Counted from the stretch's first letter, positions 1 to 9,539 are shown. The stretch is DNA of 64,000 nucleotides from Bryocella elongata (GCF_900108185.1 NZ_FNVA01000002.1:248001-312000); one strand, 5' to 3'. A program made the numbers and translations. Notes: generated from the sequence alone by a model not told the origin.

Positions 1-281
1 AGAACATGATGGCGACGGCGATGAGGCCGGGCAGCAGCACGGTGGAGAAGTTGGCGCCGGCGCCGGCGGCCATGCGGGCCGTGGGGTTGAGTGCGGCGCC
101 TTCCATGTGCGGCATGATGTACGTGAAGACGAAGAGGAAGAGCAGCGGGTTCATGCAGACGCGGATGAGGAAGGGGCCGATCTCGCGGCGCAGGACGTAG
201 AGATCGCGCAGGAGCAGGCCGCCGAAGGCGCGCGTGTAGCTGGTAAAGGGGGATACCGAATTCACAGGGGAAACGGTTGGG

Positions 282-289
<8 letters not shown>
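1..289 (-). CDS. ABC-2 type transporter permease, N-terminal part (cut by window edge)
   Basis: About 96 codons are visible before the frame runs off the left edge. The GTG start overlaps the stop codon of the ATPase gene by 8 bases (cGTGAGTAA), so the pair is translationally coupled. The protein has a polar N-terminus, an amphipathic segment (LLLRDLYVLRREIGPFLIR), then a hydrophobic stretch (PLLFLFVFTYIMP) and the start of a second one (STVLLPGLIAVAIMF). This is the usual start of an ABC-2 exporter permease. With the adjacent ATPase it would form a drug, polysaccharide or lipid exporter. The substrate cannot be told. Confidence 0.85.
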
Positions 290-1232
<943 letters not shown>

Positions 1233-1316
1233 GGGAAGCCTCAGCGGTGATTATAGTGAGTCCGTCGATGTGCGCTGACGGCGCGGGTGTACGCTGAAAT
1301 CTCCAGGAGGTGTGTG

Positions 1317-1859
1317 ATGGCGACAGCAAACATGACTTCTGTGGACGTTCCCCTCGTAACCGTCGAAGAGTATCTGCATACGGTGTATTCGCCCGACGTC
1401 GACTATGTTGACGGCCGGCTTGAGGATAGAAACGTGGGTGAGTTCGATCATTCCAGTATCCAGTCGATCCTGATCGTGATCTTTGGAACGCATCAGAAGG
1501 ATTGGGGCGTTAAGGTCTTGCCAGAGCTCCGGACCCAGACGAACGAGGCACGTTATCGCGTTCCCGATCTGCTGATTATCCCGACAGGTATCCCGCGCGA
1601 ACAGATCATCCGCACTCCGCCACTTCTCTGCATTGAGATCCTCTCGCCTGAAGACCGGTGGAGCCGTCTCGAACGGAAGATCCAGGACTTTTTCACCATG
1701 GGCGTTCCTGTGGTTTGGGTCTTCGATCCCGAACAGCGGGTCGTTACGGTTCTGGAGCGCTCCGGGACGCGTCGAGAGTTGCGGGATGGGGTGCTGGGGC
1801 TGGAGGGAACGCCGGTGGCGGTTCCGGTTGTCGAAGTCTTTGCCGTGCTGGACGAGTAG
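1317..1859 (+). CDS. Uma2 family protein (DUF820, PD-(D/E)XK nuclease fold)
   Basis: A 180-residue protein with the Uma2/DUF820 pattern: an N-terminal segment with VEEYL and VDYVDGRL, a central RVPDLLII strand carrying the conserved Asp, then CIEILSPEDRWSRLERKIQDFF, where Glu and Lys complete a PD-(D/E)XK-like site, and VPVVWVFDPEQRVV. The ATG at 1317 is chosen because AGGAGG lies at 1305-1310, six bases before it. Such genes are abundant as single copies in Cyanobacteria, Chloroflexi and Acidobacteria. Their role is uncertain, with transposon-derived nuclease activity proposed. It stands alone between the exporter and the fumarase. Confidence 0.85.
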   Translation: MATANMTSVDVPLVTVEEYLHTVYSPDVDYVDGRLEDRNVGEFDHSSIQSILIVIFGTHQKDWGVKVLPELRTQTNEARYRVPDLLIIPTGIPREQIIRTPPLLCIEILSPEDRWSRLERKIQDFFTMGVPVVWVFDPEQRVVTVLERSGTRRELRDGVLGLEGTPVAVPVVEVFAVLDE

Positions 1860-1944
1860 CGCTTTTCGCTGAAGACCGAATTGACCGAACATCGATCCGG
1901 CAGGCTGCGCGGCGACTACACGGGCGTACACGTGCGGGCCTATC

Positions 1945-3501
1945 ATGTTGGGCATGACGACGATTCAGCAGGACGACCTGATCGAGAGCATTCGCGCGGC
2001 GTTGCAGTACATCAGCTTCTATCACCCGGTGGATTACATCGAGAACCTGGCGCGGGCTTATGAGCTCGAGCAGTCGCCTTCCGCGAAGGATGCGATGAAG
2101 CAGATCCTGGTGAACTCGCGCATGTGCGCGGAGGGACATCGGCCGATCTGCCAGGACACGGGCATCGTCACGATCTTTATCAAGTTGGGGCTGGAGTGTC
2201 ATCTGCTGAAGGGCGAAGGCCCGGCGACGATGTCGCTGCAGGAGATGTGCGACCAGGGCGTGCGTGAGGCCTGGCTGGACCCGGATAACAAGCTGCGCGG
2301 CAGCATTCTTGCCGACCCGGCGTTCAGTCGCAAGAACACCAAGGACAACACGCCGTGCGTGGTGGAGGTATCGCTGGTCCCGGGCAACAAGGTGGATGTG
2401 ACGGTGGCGGCCAAGGGCGGTGGCAGCGAAGCGAAGTCGAAGTTCGTGATGCTGAATCCTTCGGACTCGATTGTGGATTGGGTGCTGAAGACGGTGCCCA
2501 CGATGGGTGCGGGATGGTGTCCTCCGGGCATCCTTGGCATCGGCATTGGCGGCACGGCGGAGAAGGCGATGCTGCTTGCCAAGCAGAGTCTCATGGACGA
2601 CATCGACATGCAGGAGCTCAAGGCCCGAGGTGCGAAGACGAACATAGAGAAGATGCGCGTCGAGATCTACGACAAGGTAAACGCGCTGGGTATTGGCGCG
2701 CAGGGACTCGGCGGCCTCACGACCGTGCTGGATGTGAAGATCTACGACTACCCGACGCATGCGGCGAATCTTCCGGTGGCGATGATTCCGAACTGTGCGG
2801 CGACGCGGCATGCGCACTTTGTTCTGGATGGTTCGGGCGCGGTGTATCTCGATCCTCCGAATCTGGATAAGTGGCCGAAGCTGACTTACGACGTGAGCGG
2901 AGGCAAGCGTGTGAACCTCGATACGTTGACGCGGGAAGAGATTAAGACCTGGAAGCCGGGTGAGGTCCTGCTGCTCAACGGCAAGCTGGTGACAGGTCGC
3001 GATGCCGCGCACAAGCGCATGACGGACATGCTGAACAAGGGCGAGAAGCTTCCCGTGGATCTTACCAATCGCGTGATCTATTACGTTGGTCCGGTCGATC
3101 CGGTGCACAGCGAGGTGGTTGGCCCGGCAGGGCCCACGACCGCGACGCGCATGGATAAGTTCACGCGGCAGATGCTTGAGCAGACGGGCCTCATCGGCAT
3201 GGTGGGCAAGGCCGAGCGTGGTGTAGCAGCGATCGATGCGATTCGCGACAACGAAGCGGTGTATCTCATTGCTATCGGCGGTGCAGCGTATCTCGTGTCG
3301 AAGGCCATCAAGGGTTCGAAGCTGCTGGCCTTCGGCGACCTTGGCATGGAGGCGATCTACGAGTTCGATGTCGTCGATATGCCTGTGACCGTCGCGGTCG
3401 ACTCAAAGGGCCAGAGCGTGCACATCACGGGTCCGGAAGAATGGAAGGAAAAGATCGCGCACAGCATGGAAGTAGCTGGCGTGCCGATTCTTGGCCAGTA
3501 A
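1945..3501 (+). CDS. fumA: Fumarate hydratase, class I (iron-sulfur)
   Basis: A single-chain class I fumarase of about 515-518 residues that reversibly hydrates fumarate to L-malate in the TCA cycle. It carries the three cysteines expected to bind the [4Fe-4S] cluster: ICQDTG (about C69), CPPG (about C192) and PNCAATRH (about C284). It also has the GIGIGGT loop and the C-terminal beta-domain (YYVGPVDP, GPTTATRMD). Starts at 1945 and 1954 are both possible; neither has a convincing Shine-Dalgarno sequence. It is monocistronic, with a long hairpin after it. Confidence 0.93.
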   Translation: MLGMTTIQQDDLIESIRAALQYISFYHPVDYIENLARAYELEQSPSAKDAMKQILVNSRMCAEGHRPICQDTGIVTIFIKLGLECHLLKGEGPATMSLQEMCDQGVREAWLDPDNKLRGSILADPAFSRKNTKDNTPCVVEVSLVPGNKVDVTVAAKGGGSEAKSKFVMLNPSDSIVDWVLKTVPTMGAGWCPPGILGIGIGGTAEKAMLLAKQSLMDDIDMQELKARGAKTNIEKMRVEIYDKVNALGIGAQGLGGLTTVLDVKIYDYPTHAANLPVAMIPNCAATRHAHFVLDGSGAVYLDPPNLDKWPKLTYDVSGGKRVNLDTLTREEIKTWKPGEVLLLNGKLVTGRDAAHKRMTDMLNKGEKLPVDLTNRVIYYVGPVDPVHSEVVGPAGPTTATRMDKFTRQMLEQTGLIGMVGKAERGVAAIDAIRDNEAVYLIAIGGAAYLVSKAIKGSKLLAFGDLGMEAIYEFDVVDMPVTVAVDSKGQSVHITGPEEWKEKIAHSMEVAGVPILGQ

Positions 3502-3525
3502 TTAGGTCGTAGATAGGTAGTGTTT

Positions 3526-3591
3526 ACGCGGCTTTGAGCATTGCTGGCGAGAAAGAGTTGCCTCGTTTCCAGTAATGCAACAAGGCCGCGT
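3526..3591 (+). terminator. Long imperfect hairpin after the fumarase gene
   Basis: The left arm at 3526-3547 (ACGCGGC...CTGG) is nearly the reverse complement of the right arm at 3569-3591 (CCAG...CCGCGT). The loop itself can pair CGAG with CTCG. The right arm is followed by TTTCCTTATT. It most likely ends fumarase transcription. It could instead be part of the ompA leader, because the OmpA start codon is 160 bases further on. Confidence 0.55.
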
Positions 3592-3753
3592 TTCCTTATT
3601 CGGTTGCCTGTAAAGTCTATTTATTTCGCGGGCACCTTTTGCGTTTCCGCTCCCATCACAACCCTTGTACGCCTTCATTGGCGTGAGGCGAGTGTGCCGC
3701 GTCTGTTCTGCGCCAACGCCGAAGCGGTAAGCAATCAGGAGATCGAAAACATC

Positions 3754-5325
3754 ATGAACACGTGGAAGAAGACAACATCCGCATTCTCGTTTGCGGTCGT
3801 AAGTGCCGGCCTATGCCTCAGCGCGACCGCGCAGGTGCCGAACCCAACCGCGGTCGCACCCGGTGCGCAGTCGGCTGAGGTGATGGCTTCGGGCCCGAAT
3901 GGGACCTACATCTATCACGTGAAGGTCGTCGAGCGTCAGCTCGATGCCGTGAACTTTCTCAATCGCAGCGGCGCAACGAAGATCGGCTTCATGGGAACCG
4001 AACTCATGCCCAATGCGCGTGGCGAAGCAAAGGTCGAATCGGTCACAGGCAAGTCGAAGATCTCGATGCGGATATCTGGACTTACTCCTGCGAACGGCTT
4101 CGGTCCTGAGTACCTGACCTATGTCCTTTGGGCGATCTCGCCCGACGGCCATCCGCAGAACCTTGGTGAGCTCGAACTCGCCGGCGACAAGGCGAACCTC
4201 GACGTATCGAGCTCCTTCCAGTCCTTCGGCATGATCATCACCGCTGAGCCCTACTACGCGGTCTCACAGCCGAGCGATGTGGTGGTAGCGAAGGGCGTCA
4301 TCCTCGACAAGACACAGGGCGTCCTCGAGCAGGTGAATGCGCACTACCAGCTGCTGCCGCGCGGCATCTACGCTCCGACAGATGGCTCTCACTCGGTCTT
4401 CAACCCCATTACCGATCGCGAGCACTATCCGCTCGCCCTGTATGAGGCACACAACGCCGAGCGCATCGCGATGATGGCTGGCGCTGATCGTTATGCCGGC
4501 GACATCATGCAGGAAGTGAAGACCGACATCAACAATGCGGACGCGATGCAGGCCAACCCGCACCGCGACGTGCACATGATCTTCACCGATGCGCGTCAGG
4601 CAATACAGCGCGCTGAAGATGCCCGAATCGTCTCGCTGCGCAAGGAAGCTCAGCTTCGCGAGCAGCAGAATCAGAACGAGAAGGTAGCAGCACAGCAGGA
4701 AGCGCAGGAAGCGAACGCAAACGCAGCGAACGCTCAGGCGCAGGCTGACGCGGCTGCGGCTGCCAAGGCCAAGGCCGATGCTGACCGTGAGCGCGCAGAG
4801 GCAGAAGCGGCAAACGCTCGCGCCCAGGCTGCGGCTGCTCAGCAGCAGGCACAGGCCAGCCAGCAGAGCGCGGAAGAAGCTCGCGAGAAGCTGAAGTCGC
4901 AGCTCAACGCTGTGCTCCAGACGACCGAGAGCGCACGTGGCCTCATTGTGAACATGAACGACGTGCTCTTCGACACCGGCAAGTTCACACTGAAGTCGGA
5001 TGCGCAGGTTCGCCTCGCGAAGATCTCCACGATCCTCGAGCTGTACCCGAACCTCAAGGTGCAGGTGGAAGGCTACACGGACTCCACGGGAACGCCGGCG
5101 TTCAACCAGACGCTCAGCGAGAACCGTGCCGACACCGTGAAGAACTTCCTCGTCCAGAACGGTGTGCCCCAGCCTAACGTTTCAGCGCAGGGCTTTGGTG
5201 CGACGAACTTCGTCGCCGACAACGCGACCGTCCAGGGTCGCCAGCAGAACCGCCGGGTGAACCTGGTGGTCTCGGGTGCGTCCATCGGCGTAAGCGGCGA
5301 TGCCGCTTCCAGCCAGCAGCAGTAA
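3754..5325 (+). CDS. OmpA family outer-membrane / peptidoglycan-binding protein
   Basis: A 523-residue exported protein. Residues 1-27 form a signal peptide ending ATAQ. A region of about 250 residues without recognised motifs follows. Residues of about 290-385 are an Ala/Gln/Glu-rich coiled coil. The C-terminal 120 residues are an OmpA domain (VLFDTGKFTLKSDAQ, VEGYTDSTGTPAFNQ, LSENRADTVKNFL, NRRVNLVV) that binds peptidoglycan diaminopimelate. ATG 3754 is chosen because AGGAGA lies at 3737-3742 and the signal peptide begins there, although the frame stays open to 3541. Likely role: tethering the outer membrane to the cell wall. Confidence 0.88.
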   Translation: MNTWKKTTSAFSFAVVSAGLCLSATAQVPNPTAVAPGAQSAEVMASGPNGTYIYHVKVVERQLDAVNFLNRSGATKIGFMGTELMPNARGEAKVESVTGKSKISMRISGLTPANGFGPEYLTYVLWAISPDGHPQNLGELELAGDKANLDVSSSFQSFGMIITAEPYYAVSQPSDVVVAKGVILDKTQGVLEQVNAHYQLLPRGIYAPTDGSHSVFNPITDREHYPLALYEAHNAERIAMMAGADRYAGDIMQEVKTDINNADAMQANPHRDVHMIFTDARQAIQRAEDARIVSLRKEAQLREQQNQNEKVAAQQEAQEANANAANAQAQADAAAAAKAKADADRERAEAEAANARAQAAAAQQQAQASQQSAEEAREKLKSQLNAVLQTTESARGLIVNMNDVLFDTGKFTLKSDAQVRLAKISTILELYPNLKVQVEGYTDSTGTPAFNQTLSENRADTVKNFLVQNGVPQPNVSAQGFGATNFVADNATVQGRQQNRRVNLVVSGASIGVSGDAASSQQQ

Positions 5326-5356
5326 GCCGCAGCACAACTTCTACAACCAGACTGCT

Positions 5357-5400
5357 AAGAGGCAGTTCACGGGCATACCGCCCGTGGATTGCCTCTTTGC
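5357..5400 (+). terminator. Intrinsic terminator after the OmpA gene
   Basis: AAGAGGCA (5357-5364) pairs with TGCCTCTT (5390-5397). Nested inside it, CACGGGC (5368-5374) pairs with GCCCGTG (5380-5386) around an ATACC loop. The TCTTT run follows, so this is a good rho-independent terminator. Confidence 0.8.
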
Positions 5401-5514
5401 TTTGCGGCAGATTTTCCAGTGCTCTTAGCTCCGGGCTCGCGCGCTGCGCAGCTTTCAGGCAAGATGAAGTTCGGGAACGAATCGGCTATACAAGACTGCA
5501 GGAGACATAGGTCC

Positions 5515-6291
5515 GTGGGCATTTCTCTCAGAGACAAGATTGTGTTTGTGACCGGCGCGAGCAGTGGCATCGGTGCCGCGACGGCGCTGGAGTTTGCGAA
5601 GCTTGGAGCGAAGCTGCTCGTCTGTGCGCGCAGGCTGGACAAGCTCAAGGAGCTCGAGCCGCAGCTTCGGGAGGCGGGAGCTGCCGACGTTCTCTGCTTC
5701 GAGCTCGACGTGCGCGATCGCGATGAGGTGGAGTGCACGCTGAAGACGCTGCCCGCCGGCTGGAGCGACATCGAGGTTCTGGTGAACAATGCCGGGCTCG
5801 CCCGCGGCCTCAAGAAGCTCTACGAGGACGACATCGAGAACTGGGAAGAGATGATCGACACCAACGTGAAGGGGCTGCTCTACGTTACCCGCACGGTGGT
5901 CAGCGGGATGATCGCCCGCAGCCGCGGCCACGTCATCAACCTGGGCTCCATCGCCGGGCACAACGCCTACGCCAACGGCGCGGTTTACTGTGCGACCAAG
6001 GCGGCGGAGCGCTTCATCACCGACGGACTTCGCATCGACGTGAATGGGACCCCGATACGCGTCAGCACGGTCGACCCCGGCATGGTGAAGACGGATTTCA
6101 GCCGCATTCGCTTTCGTGGGGATGAGGAGCGTGCCGGAAAGACCTATGAGAACGTCGATCCGCTGTTGCCCGAGGATGTGGCGGACGTCATCGTCTTCGT
6201 CGCAACACGGCCGGAGCATGTTGTGCTCCAGCAAATCGTGATGACGCCGGTAGCGCAGGCGAATCCGTTTACGCTGACGAGGAAGAGCTAG
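5515..6291 (+). CDS. SDR family NADP-dependent oxidoreductase, YdfG-like
   Basis: A 258-residue short-chain dehydrogenase. It shows the Rossmann motif TGASSGIG, NNAG, a catalytic Ser in NLGSIAG, and YxxxK in VYCATK. The C-terminal half (DPGMVKTDFS, RFRGDEERAGKTYEN, LLPEDVADVI, VVLQQIVMTPV) follows the pattern of E. coli YdfG, an NADP-dependent 3-hydroxy acid (serine/allo-threonine) dehydrogenase. That points to oxidation of small hydroxy acids. The GTG at 5515 is chosen because AGGAGA sits at 5500-5505; an in-frame ATG at 5464 lacks such a site. Confidence 0.88.
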   Translation: MGISLRDKIVFVTGASSGIGAATALEFAKLGAKLLVCARRLDKLKELEPQLREAGAADVLCFELDVRDRDEVECTLKTLPAGWSDIEVLVNNAGLARGLKKLYEDDIENWEEMIDTNVKGLLYVTRTVVSGMIARSRGHVINLGSIAGHNAYANGAVYCATKAAERFITDGLRIDVNGTPIRVSTVDPGMVKTDFSRIRFRGDEERAGKTYENVDPLLPEDVADVIVFVATRPEHVVLQQIVMTPVAQANPFTLTRKS

Positions 6292-6296
6292 GGGAA

Positions 6297-6457
6297 GCGC
6301 GACTTTGTCGCGTTCGCTGCTGCGCAGGTAGCGGCTTCGCCGTTAGCGCCTGCGGCGTTAGGCCTGGCAGGTCGTGTAGATATTGCAATCAAGAGCTAAC
6401 CGCGAAGCGGCTGACGGCCGAAGGCGCTCCAGCGCAGCGCTAACCCGAAGGGCTGCT
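6297..6457. repeat. Intergenic word-repeat element A: GCTAAC-spaced mini-hairpins
   Basis: This fills the gap between the SDR and a small minus-strand gene. Read on the minus strand from 6362 to 6297 it is a string of mini-hairpins (GCC-GCA-GGC, GGC-GAA-GCC, TGC-GCA-GCA, GCGAC-AAA-GTCGC) separated by GCTAAC, GCTACC or GCGAAC. From 6395 to 6457 similar modules run on the plus strand (GCTAAC then CGC-GAA-GCG, GCTGAC, GCC-GAA-GGC, GCTAAC, CC-GAA-GG). The two halves also form a large inverted repeat: 6331-6347 against 6395-6411, 15 of 17 complementary. Confidence 0.7.
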
Positions 6458-6458
6458 C

Positions 6459-6680
6459 TTAGAGCTTCACCGACCAGCCCAACTGCTCCAGCTCGTACTC
6501 GATGGACTTGAGTGCTGTCTCGAGGGCGCTGCGGCGGTGGGGGCTGGCGGTGCGCTCGCTCAATACGCGCTCGCGCTGCAGCTCCAGGGTCTGAATCTTG
6601 CGCTTGAGCTCGGCTTCGGCGCGACGGGCGACTGAGTGATCTTCCGGTTTGACACCTTGCGAGGACGGTTGCTCAGGCAT
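6459..6680 (-). CDS. Small coiled-coil protein of unknown function
   Basis: A 73-residue, highly charged protein. After a Pro/Ser-rich start (about 20 residues) it is predicted to be almost entirely helical (ARRAEAELKRKIQTLELQ..., ALETALKSIEYELEQLGW), a likely short coiled coil or helical hairpin. No family is recognised. It reads toward the SDR gene across repeat element A. Codon use resembles its neighbours, which favours a real gene, but there is no strong supporting motif. Confidence 0.55.
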   Translation of the reverse strand: MPEQPSSQGVKPEDHSVARRAEAELKRKIQTLELQRERVLSERTASPHRRSALETALKSIEYELEQLGWSVKL

Positions 6681-6714
6681 GAGACCATTCTACGCCCAAC
6701 CATCAAAGAACGAA

Positions 6715-6737
6715 GGGGATGCCGTTGCGGCATCCCC
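6715..6737 (-). terminator. Intrinsic terminator of the beta-barrel gene
   Basis: A perfect 10-bp stem, GGGGATGCCG (6715-6724) with CGGCATCCCC (6728-6737), around a TTG loop. Read on the minus strand it is followed by TTCGTTCTTTG. It lies 30 bases beyond the stop codon of the minus-strand outer-membrane protein gene. Confidence 0.8.
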
Positions 6738-6765
6738 TCCCTGTAGGTTCGTTTCGCGGAGCCCG

Positions 6766-7497
6766 CTACTTCTGGTGACCGAAGCGGTACAGTACACCCG
6801 CGTTGAAGCCGAAGTGGCTCTGGATCGAGCTCGATGAGGAAGTACCCGGCGCGTTGCTGAACAACGTCGCCTGGTAGACCGGCGTAAAGCGGAAGGCCAG
6901 GTTCGGCTGGAAGTTGTAATCGACATTCCCGCTCACCGAGAACGCCGGACGGACGCCGTCCTGCCACAGGCCCAGCTGGTAGCCGTAAAGCCCCTTCGCG
7001 CCGCCGGAGAAGATGCCGTCGGCCACGCCGCCCACACCCTGCACGGAGACTGCGACCTTCTCCTTGGCGTAGACGCGATAGCCTGCGCCGCCCTGGAAGA
7101 AGTACTCGTTGATCTGCGGGTTATAAACGCCGTAAATGTTGTTCGGGACCTTGGCATTGCCAAAGGCGCCGCTGGCAGCGCCAACGACAAAGAGCTTGGG
7201 ATTGAGGAAGTAGTTGGTCGAAACCGCCCACGTGACCTCGTTGTTGCGCTGCAGGGACTGCCCGGAGCGGTAGCGCAGCCAGCCACCACCGCCGAAGACC
7301 TCCCAGCGGTGCGTGTAGGTGTCCTCGATGGTGCGCTGAATGCGCGCCTGGCGGCTCGCGTTGGTCTCGTGACGGGCCACGTGCCCCTTCGGGGTGGTGC
7401 TGCTCTGGGCCGTCGCAGCGAGAGAGGGAATCAGGAGCGCAGCCAGGGATACAACTGTCAGGCGCGCGGTATTGCTCAAGGACTTGCGGGCAAACAT
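6766..7497 (-). CDS. Predicted outer-membrane beta-barrel protein, unknown function
   Basis: A 243-residue exported protein. Residues 1-32 are a signal peptide (RLTVVSLAALLIPSLAATAQ). The rest has alternating aromatic/polar strands typical of a small barrel (WEVFGGGGWLRYRSG, FFQGGAGYRVYAKEKV, AFSVSGNVDYNFQPNLAFRF) and ends in FGFNAGVLYRFGHQK; the terminal Phe of many barrels is replaced by HQK. ATG 7497 is preferred because AGGAG lies 11 bases upstream and the signal peptide begins there. It probably shares the outer membrane with the DUF481 protein just upstream on the same strand. Confidence 0.7.
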   Translation of the reverse strand: MFARKSLSNTARLTVVSLAALLIPSLAATAQSSTTPKGHVARHETNASRQARIQRTIEDTYTHRWEVFGGGGWLRYRSGQSLQRNNEVTWAVSTNYFLNPKLFVVGAASGAFGNAKVPNNIYGVYNPQINEYFFQGGAGYRVYAKEKVAVSVQGVGGVADGIFSGGAKGLYGYQLGLWQDGVRPAFSVSGNVDYNFQPNLAFRFTPVYQATLFSNAPGTSSSSSIQSHFGFNAGVLYRFGHQK

Positions 7498-7629
7498 CAG
7501 AATCGAAACTCCTGCGGGTGGGGACACCGAACGGGGCGCAAAGGCCCGCATCTTCCATTAGAACATTGCCGAGGCGTCTGGGGGACAGTAGGGAGGCAGA
7601 ACCGCACCTCCCCCCATCCCCATGGGACG

Positions 7630-8847
7630 TTAGCGCAGGTTGTAGGTCACCCCGGTTACGAACTGAAACGAGTTCTTCTTGTAGCCCGGGGCAGGATCGT
7701 TCAGGAAGCTGTCGCTGGCCGTAATCGCCGCACTAAGCCGCTTGAACACCGGCAACGTGAGTCCTGTGTTGACGTTCGCCGAGTAGTCCGCAGCGATATT
7801 GTAGGAAGGAATCAGGTTCAGCGACTGCGTGAAGACCATCTTGCGCGGTAGCGCGCGGTGGTACCCCTCGAAGATCGTGGAGCCGACCAGCTGGGTGGAG
7901 GGAGCCGCGACGGTGGGGACGCCATTGATGACGCCGCCCAGGTACTTCTGGGTCTCGTAGTGGATATCGGCCTTCAGGTCGAGCTCCTGCTTCGCGTCCT
8001 TGACGATCGTCCAGCCGATGCCGCCGCCGTAGATCTGCTGCAGCGAGAGGCCTTGGGAGTAGTTGTGGTCGAAGGCCACGTCGCCGAGGGCGTAGAAGCG
8101 GGCGCTGAAGTACTGATCGCGCTCGGAGTCGGCGTGGAAGATGCTCGCGAGGGTGGTGATGTTCTTCGCGGGAGGGTTGGTCTGCGGGATGGCGCCCGGC
8201 GAGGTGTTCTTGCCGTAGCTCTCCATGATGTTCAGGGTGGTGCGATCGCGCGGAGCCAGCCAGGACACAGTCGGGGTGGAGCGGATGAGGCCAACACCGA
8301 GCGTGAGCGTGGTCGCGTTCGTGGTCGCGCGAACCAGAGTCGCACCGCCGGTGACGGCGCCGTTCCAGTCGGCGAAGAAGCTCTGGTGGCCGCGAACCTG
8401 CTTGTCGAATTCTGCACGTGGGACGAGGTAGTTCACCTGGTCTGCCGGGATCGTGGACGCCACGGATTCGGCGTCGGGACTTGTCGCGGGCCCCGAAGGA
8501 TGTACAGCGACCTTGCCATCGGCGATCGAGATGGTTCCTTCCGGCGCGGGGGTGCCTGTCTTCACCACGAGGCCTTTCTTCAGCAGGGCGAACTCGCTGG
8601 CCTTCGAACCCGCGCGCAGCTCCTTCACCTTGGAGAAGGGAATCGTAAGGCTGCCGGCCATGTCGCTGTTGAAGACGACGGAGCCGCCCGCTGAGCTGAC
8701 GAGGTGGCCGGTGAGCTGATCACCGTTGGAAAACACCAGGACGTCTGGCGCCGGATCGGCGGGCTTGTCCTGCGCCTGGGCGCCGAGCGCGAATGCCATC
8801 CACATCGAAAACGCAAACACTACGGGCCGGGTGATACGAAAAAGCAT
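7630..8847 (-). CDS. DUF481 family (YdiY-like) outer-membrane protein
   Basis: A 405-residue protein with a signal peptide (residues 1-25, ending ALGAQAQ). An N-terminal domain of about 100 residues (LVFSNGDQLTGHLVSS..., LTIPFSKVKELRAGS) is common in front of acidobacterial DUF481 barrels. A C-terminal half of amphipathic beta-strands ends in SFQFVTGVTYNLR. DUF481 proteins are related to E. coli YdiY, an acid-inducible putative outer-membrane protein. GGAGAC stands just before ATG 8847. Its function is not known. Confidence 0.8.
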   Translation of the reverse strand: MLFRITRPVVFAFSMWMAFALGAQAQDKPADPAPDVLVFSNGDQLTGHLVSSAGGSVVFNSDMAGSLTIPFSKVKELRAGSKASEFALLKKGLVVKTGTPAPEGTISIADGKVAVHPSGPATSPDAESVASTIPADQVNYLVPRAEFDKQVRGHQSFFADWNGAVTGGATLVRATTNATTLTLGVGLIRSTPTVSWLAPRDRTTLNIMESYGKNTSPGAIPQTNPPAKNITTLASIFHADSERDQYFSARFYALGDVAFDHNYSQGLSLQQIYGGGIGWTIVKDAKQELDLKADIHYETQKYLGGVINGVPTVAAPSTQLVGSTIFEGYHRALPRKMVFTQSLNLIPSYNIAADYSANVNTGLTLPVFKRLSAAITASDSFLNDPAPGYKKNSFQFVTGVTYNLR

Positions 8848-8900
8848 GAAAGTCTCCTTGAGCCGGTCTGCTTAAGCCTACATGGGGCGCCCTTTGCTCG

Positions 8901-8923
8901 ACGACCCTTCTGTCAAAGGTCGT
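8901..8923. promoter_or_regulatory. Inverted repeat upstream of the DUF481 gene, possible operator
   Basis: ACGACC (8901-8906) and GGTCGT (8918-8923) form a perfect 6-bp inverted repeat with an 11-base spacer. On the minus strand the spacer contains TTTGACA, a good -35 sequence, but no matching -10 was seen at normal spacing. It sits 54 bases before the DUF481 start, within the gap shared with the divergent gene at 8984. Confidence 0.3.
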
Positions 8924-8983
8924 TGCCACGTTACACAACCTTCCCAGTTGCGGCGCAATGCCGGGAGCGGATAGGCTGAATGC

Positions 8984-9472
8984 ATGTACGAGGACTTTCG
9001 GGCGATCGACCGCTGGACCGGCGAAGAGCTGCACTGCGTTTGGAAGGGCACCGTTGTGGCCATCGCCACGCGCCATGCCGACGCGACAGACATCCGCTTT
9101 GCCGTGAACGGCAAGCCGCTCTGGATTGCCATGCCGAACACAGCGTGGGTGGAGCACAAGAAGAAGACCGGCAAGGCCATCACGGATTACCTCGCCGCGC
9201 AGACCGCGGGATGCTTCCTGAAGCAGCAGATCGAGGCCGGCTACGACAACGGTCGCGAGATGCTGACCATGAGTGTCCCCGAGGTGCTGGAGACGGCGGC
9301 TTCCGTGATGAAGGAAGCTGGTCACACGGCGAAGCTTCCCTCGCTGCCTGTCATCGACCGTGGCGCAACGCCGGAGTCCTTTGACTTCAAGCTGCCCGGC
9401 GAGCCGGAGACGCTGGCGCAGGACATCGCCAAGGCCCGGGGTACGGGTATGCCGGGCGCCGTCAACAGCTAA
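8984..9472 (+). CDS. Hypothetical cytosolic protein
   Basis: A 162-residue soluble protein that I do not recognise. It begins MYEDFRAIDRWTGEELHC and contains an alternating strand segment (VVAIATRHADATDIRFAVNG), a lysine-rich turn (WVEHKKKTGKAITDYLAAQ) and a Pro-rich tail. No signal peptide or membrane segment is present. It is divergent from the DUF481 gene and ends at its own strong terminator, which supports a single real gene. Confidence 0.65.
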   Translation: MYEDFRAIDRWTGEELHCVWKGTVVAIATRHADATDIRFAVNGKPLWIAMPNTAWVEHKKKTGKAITDYLAAQTAGCFLKQQIEAGYDNGREMLTMSVPEVLETAASVMKEAGHTAKLPSLPVIDRGATPESFDFKLPGEPETLAQDIAKARGTGMPGAVNS

Positions 9473-9513
9473 CAAACGGTCTTCCCGCAAGGCAACGCGG
9501 GATCGTACTCCCA

Positions 9514-9539
9514 GGACACGGCTCAGGCCGTGTCCTTTT
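9514..9539 (+). terminator. Intrinsic terminator
   Basis: A perfect 9-bp stem, GGACACGGC (9514-9522) with GCCGTGTCC (9527-9535), TCAG loop and TTTT tail. It ends the transcript of the hypothetical gene at 8984-9472. Confidence 0.88.

Noticed and set aside
1744-3108. A minus-strand frame of over 450 codons opposite the fumarase
   Set aside because: It is a His/Arg/Leu-rich antisense shadow; the plus-strand fumarase has clear catalytic motifs.
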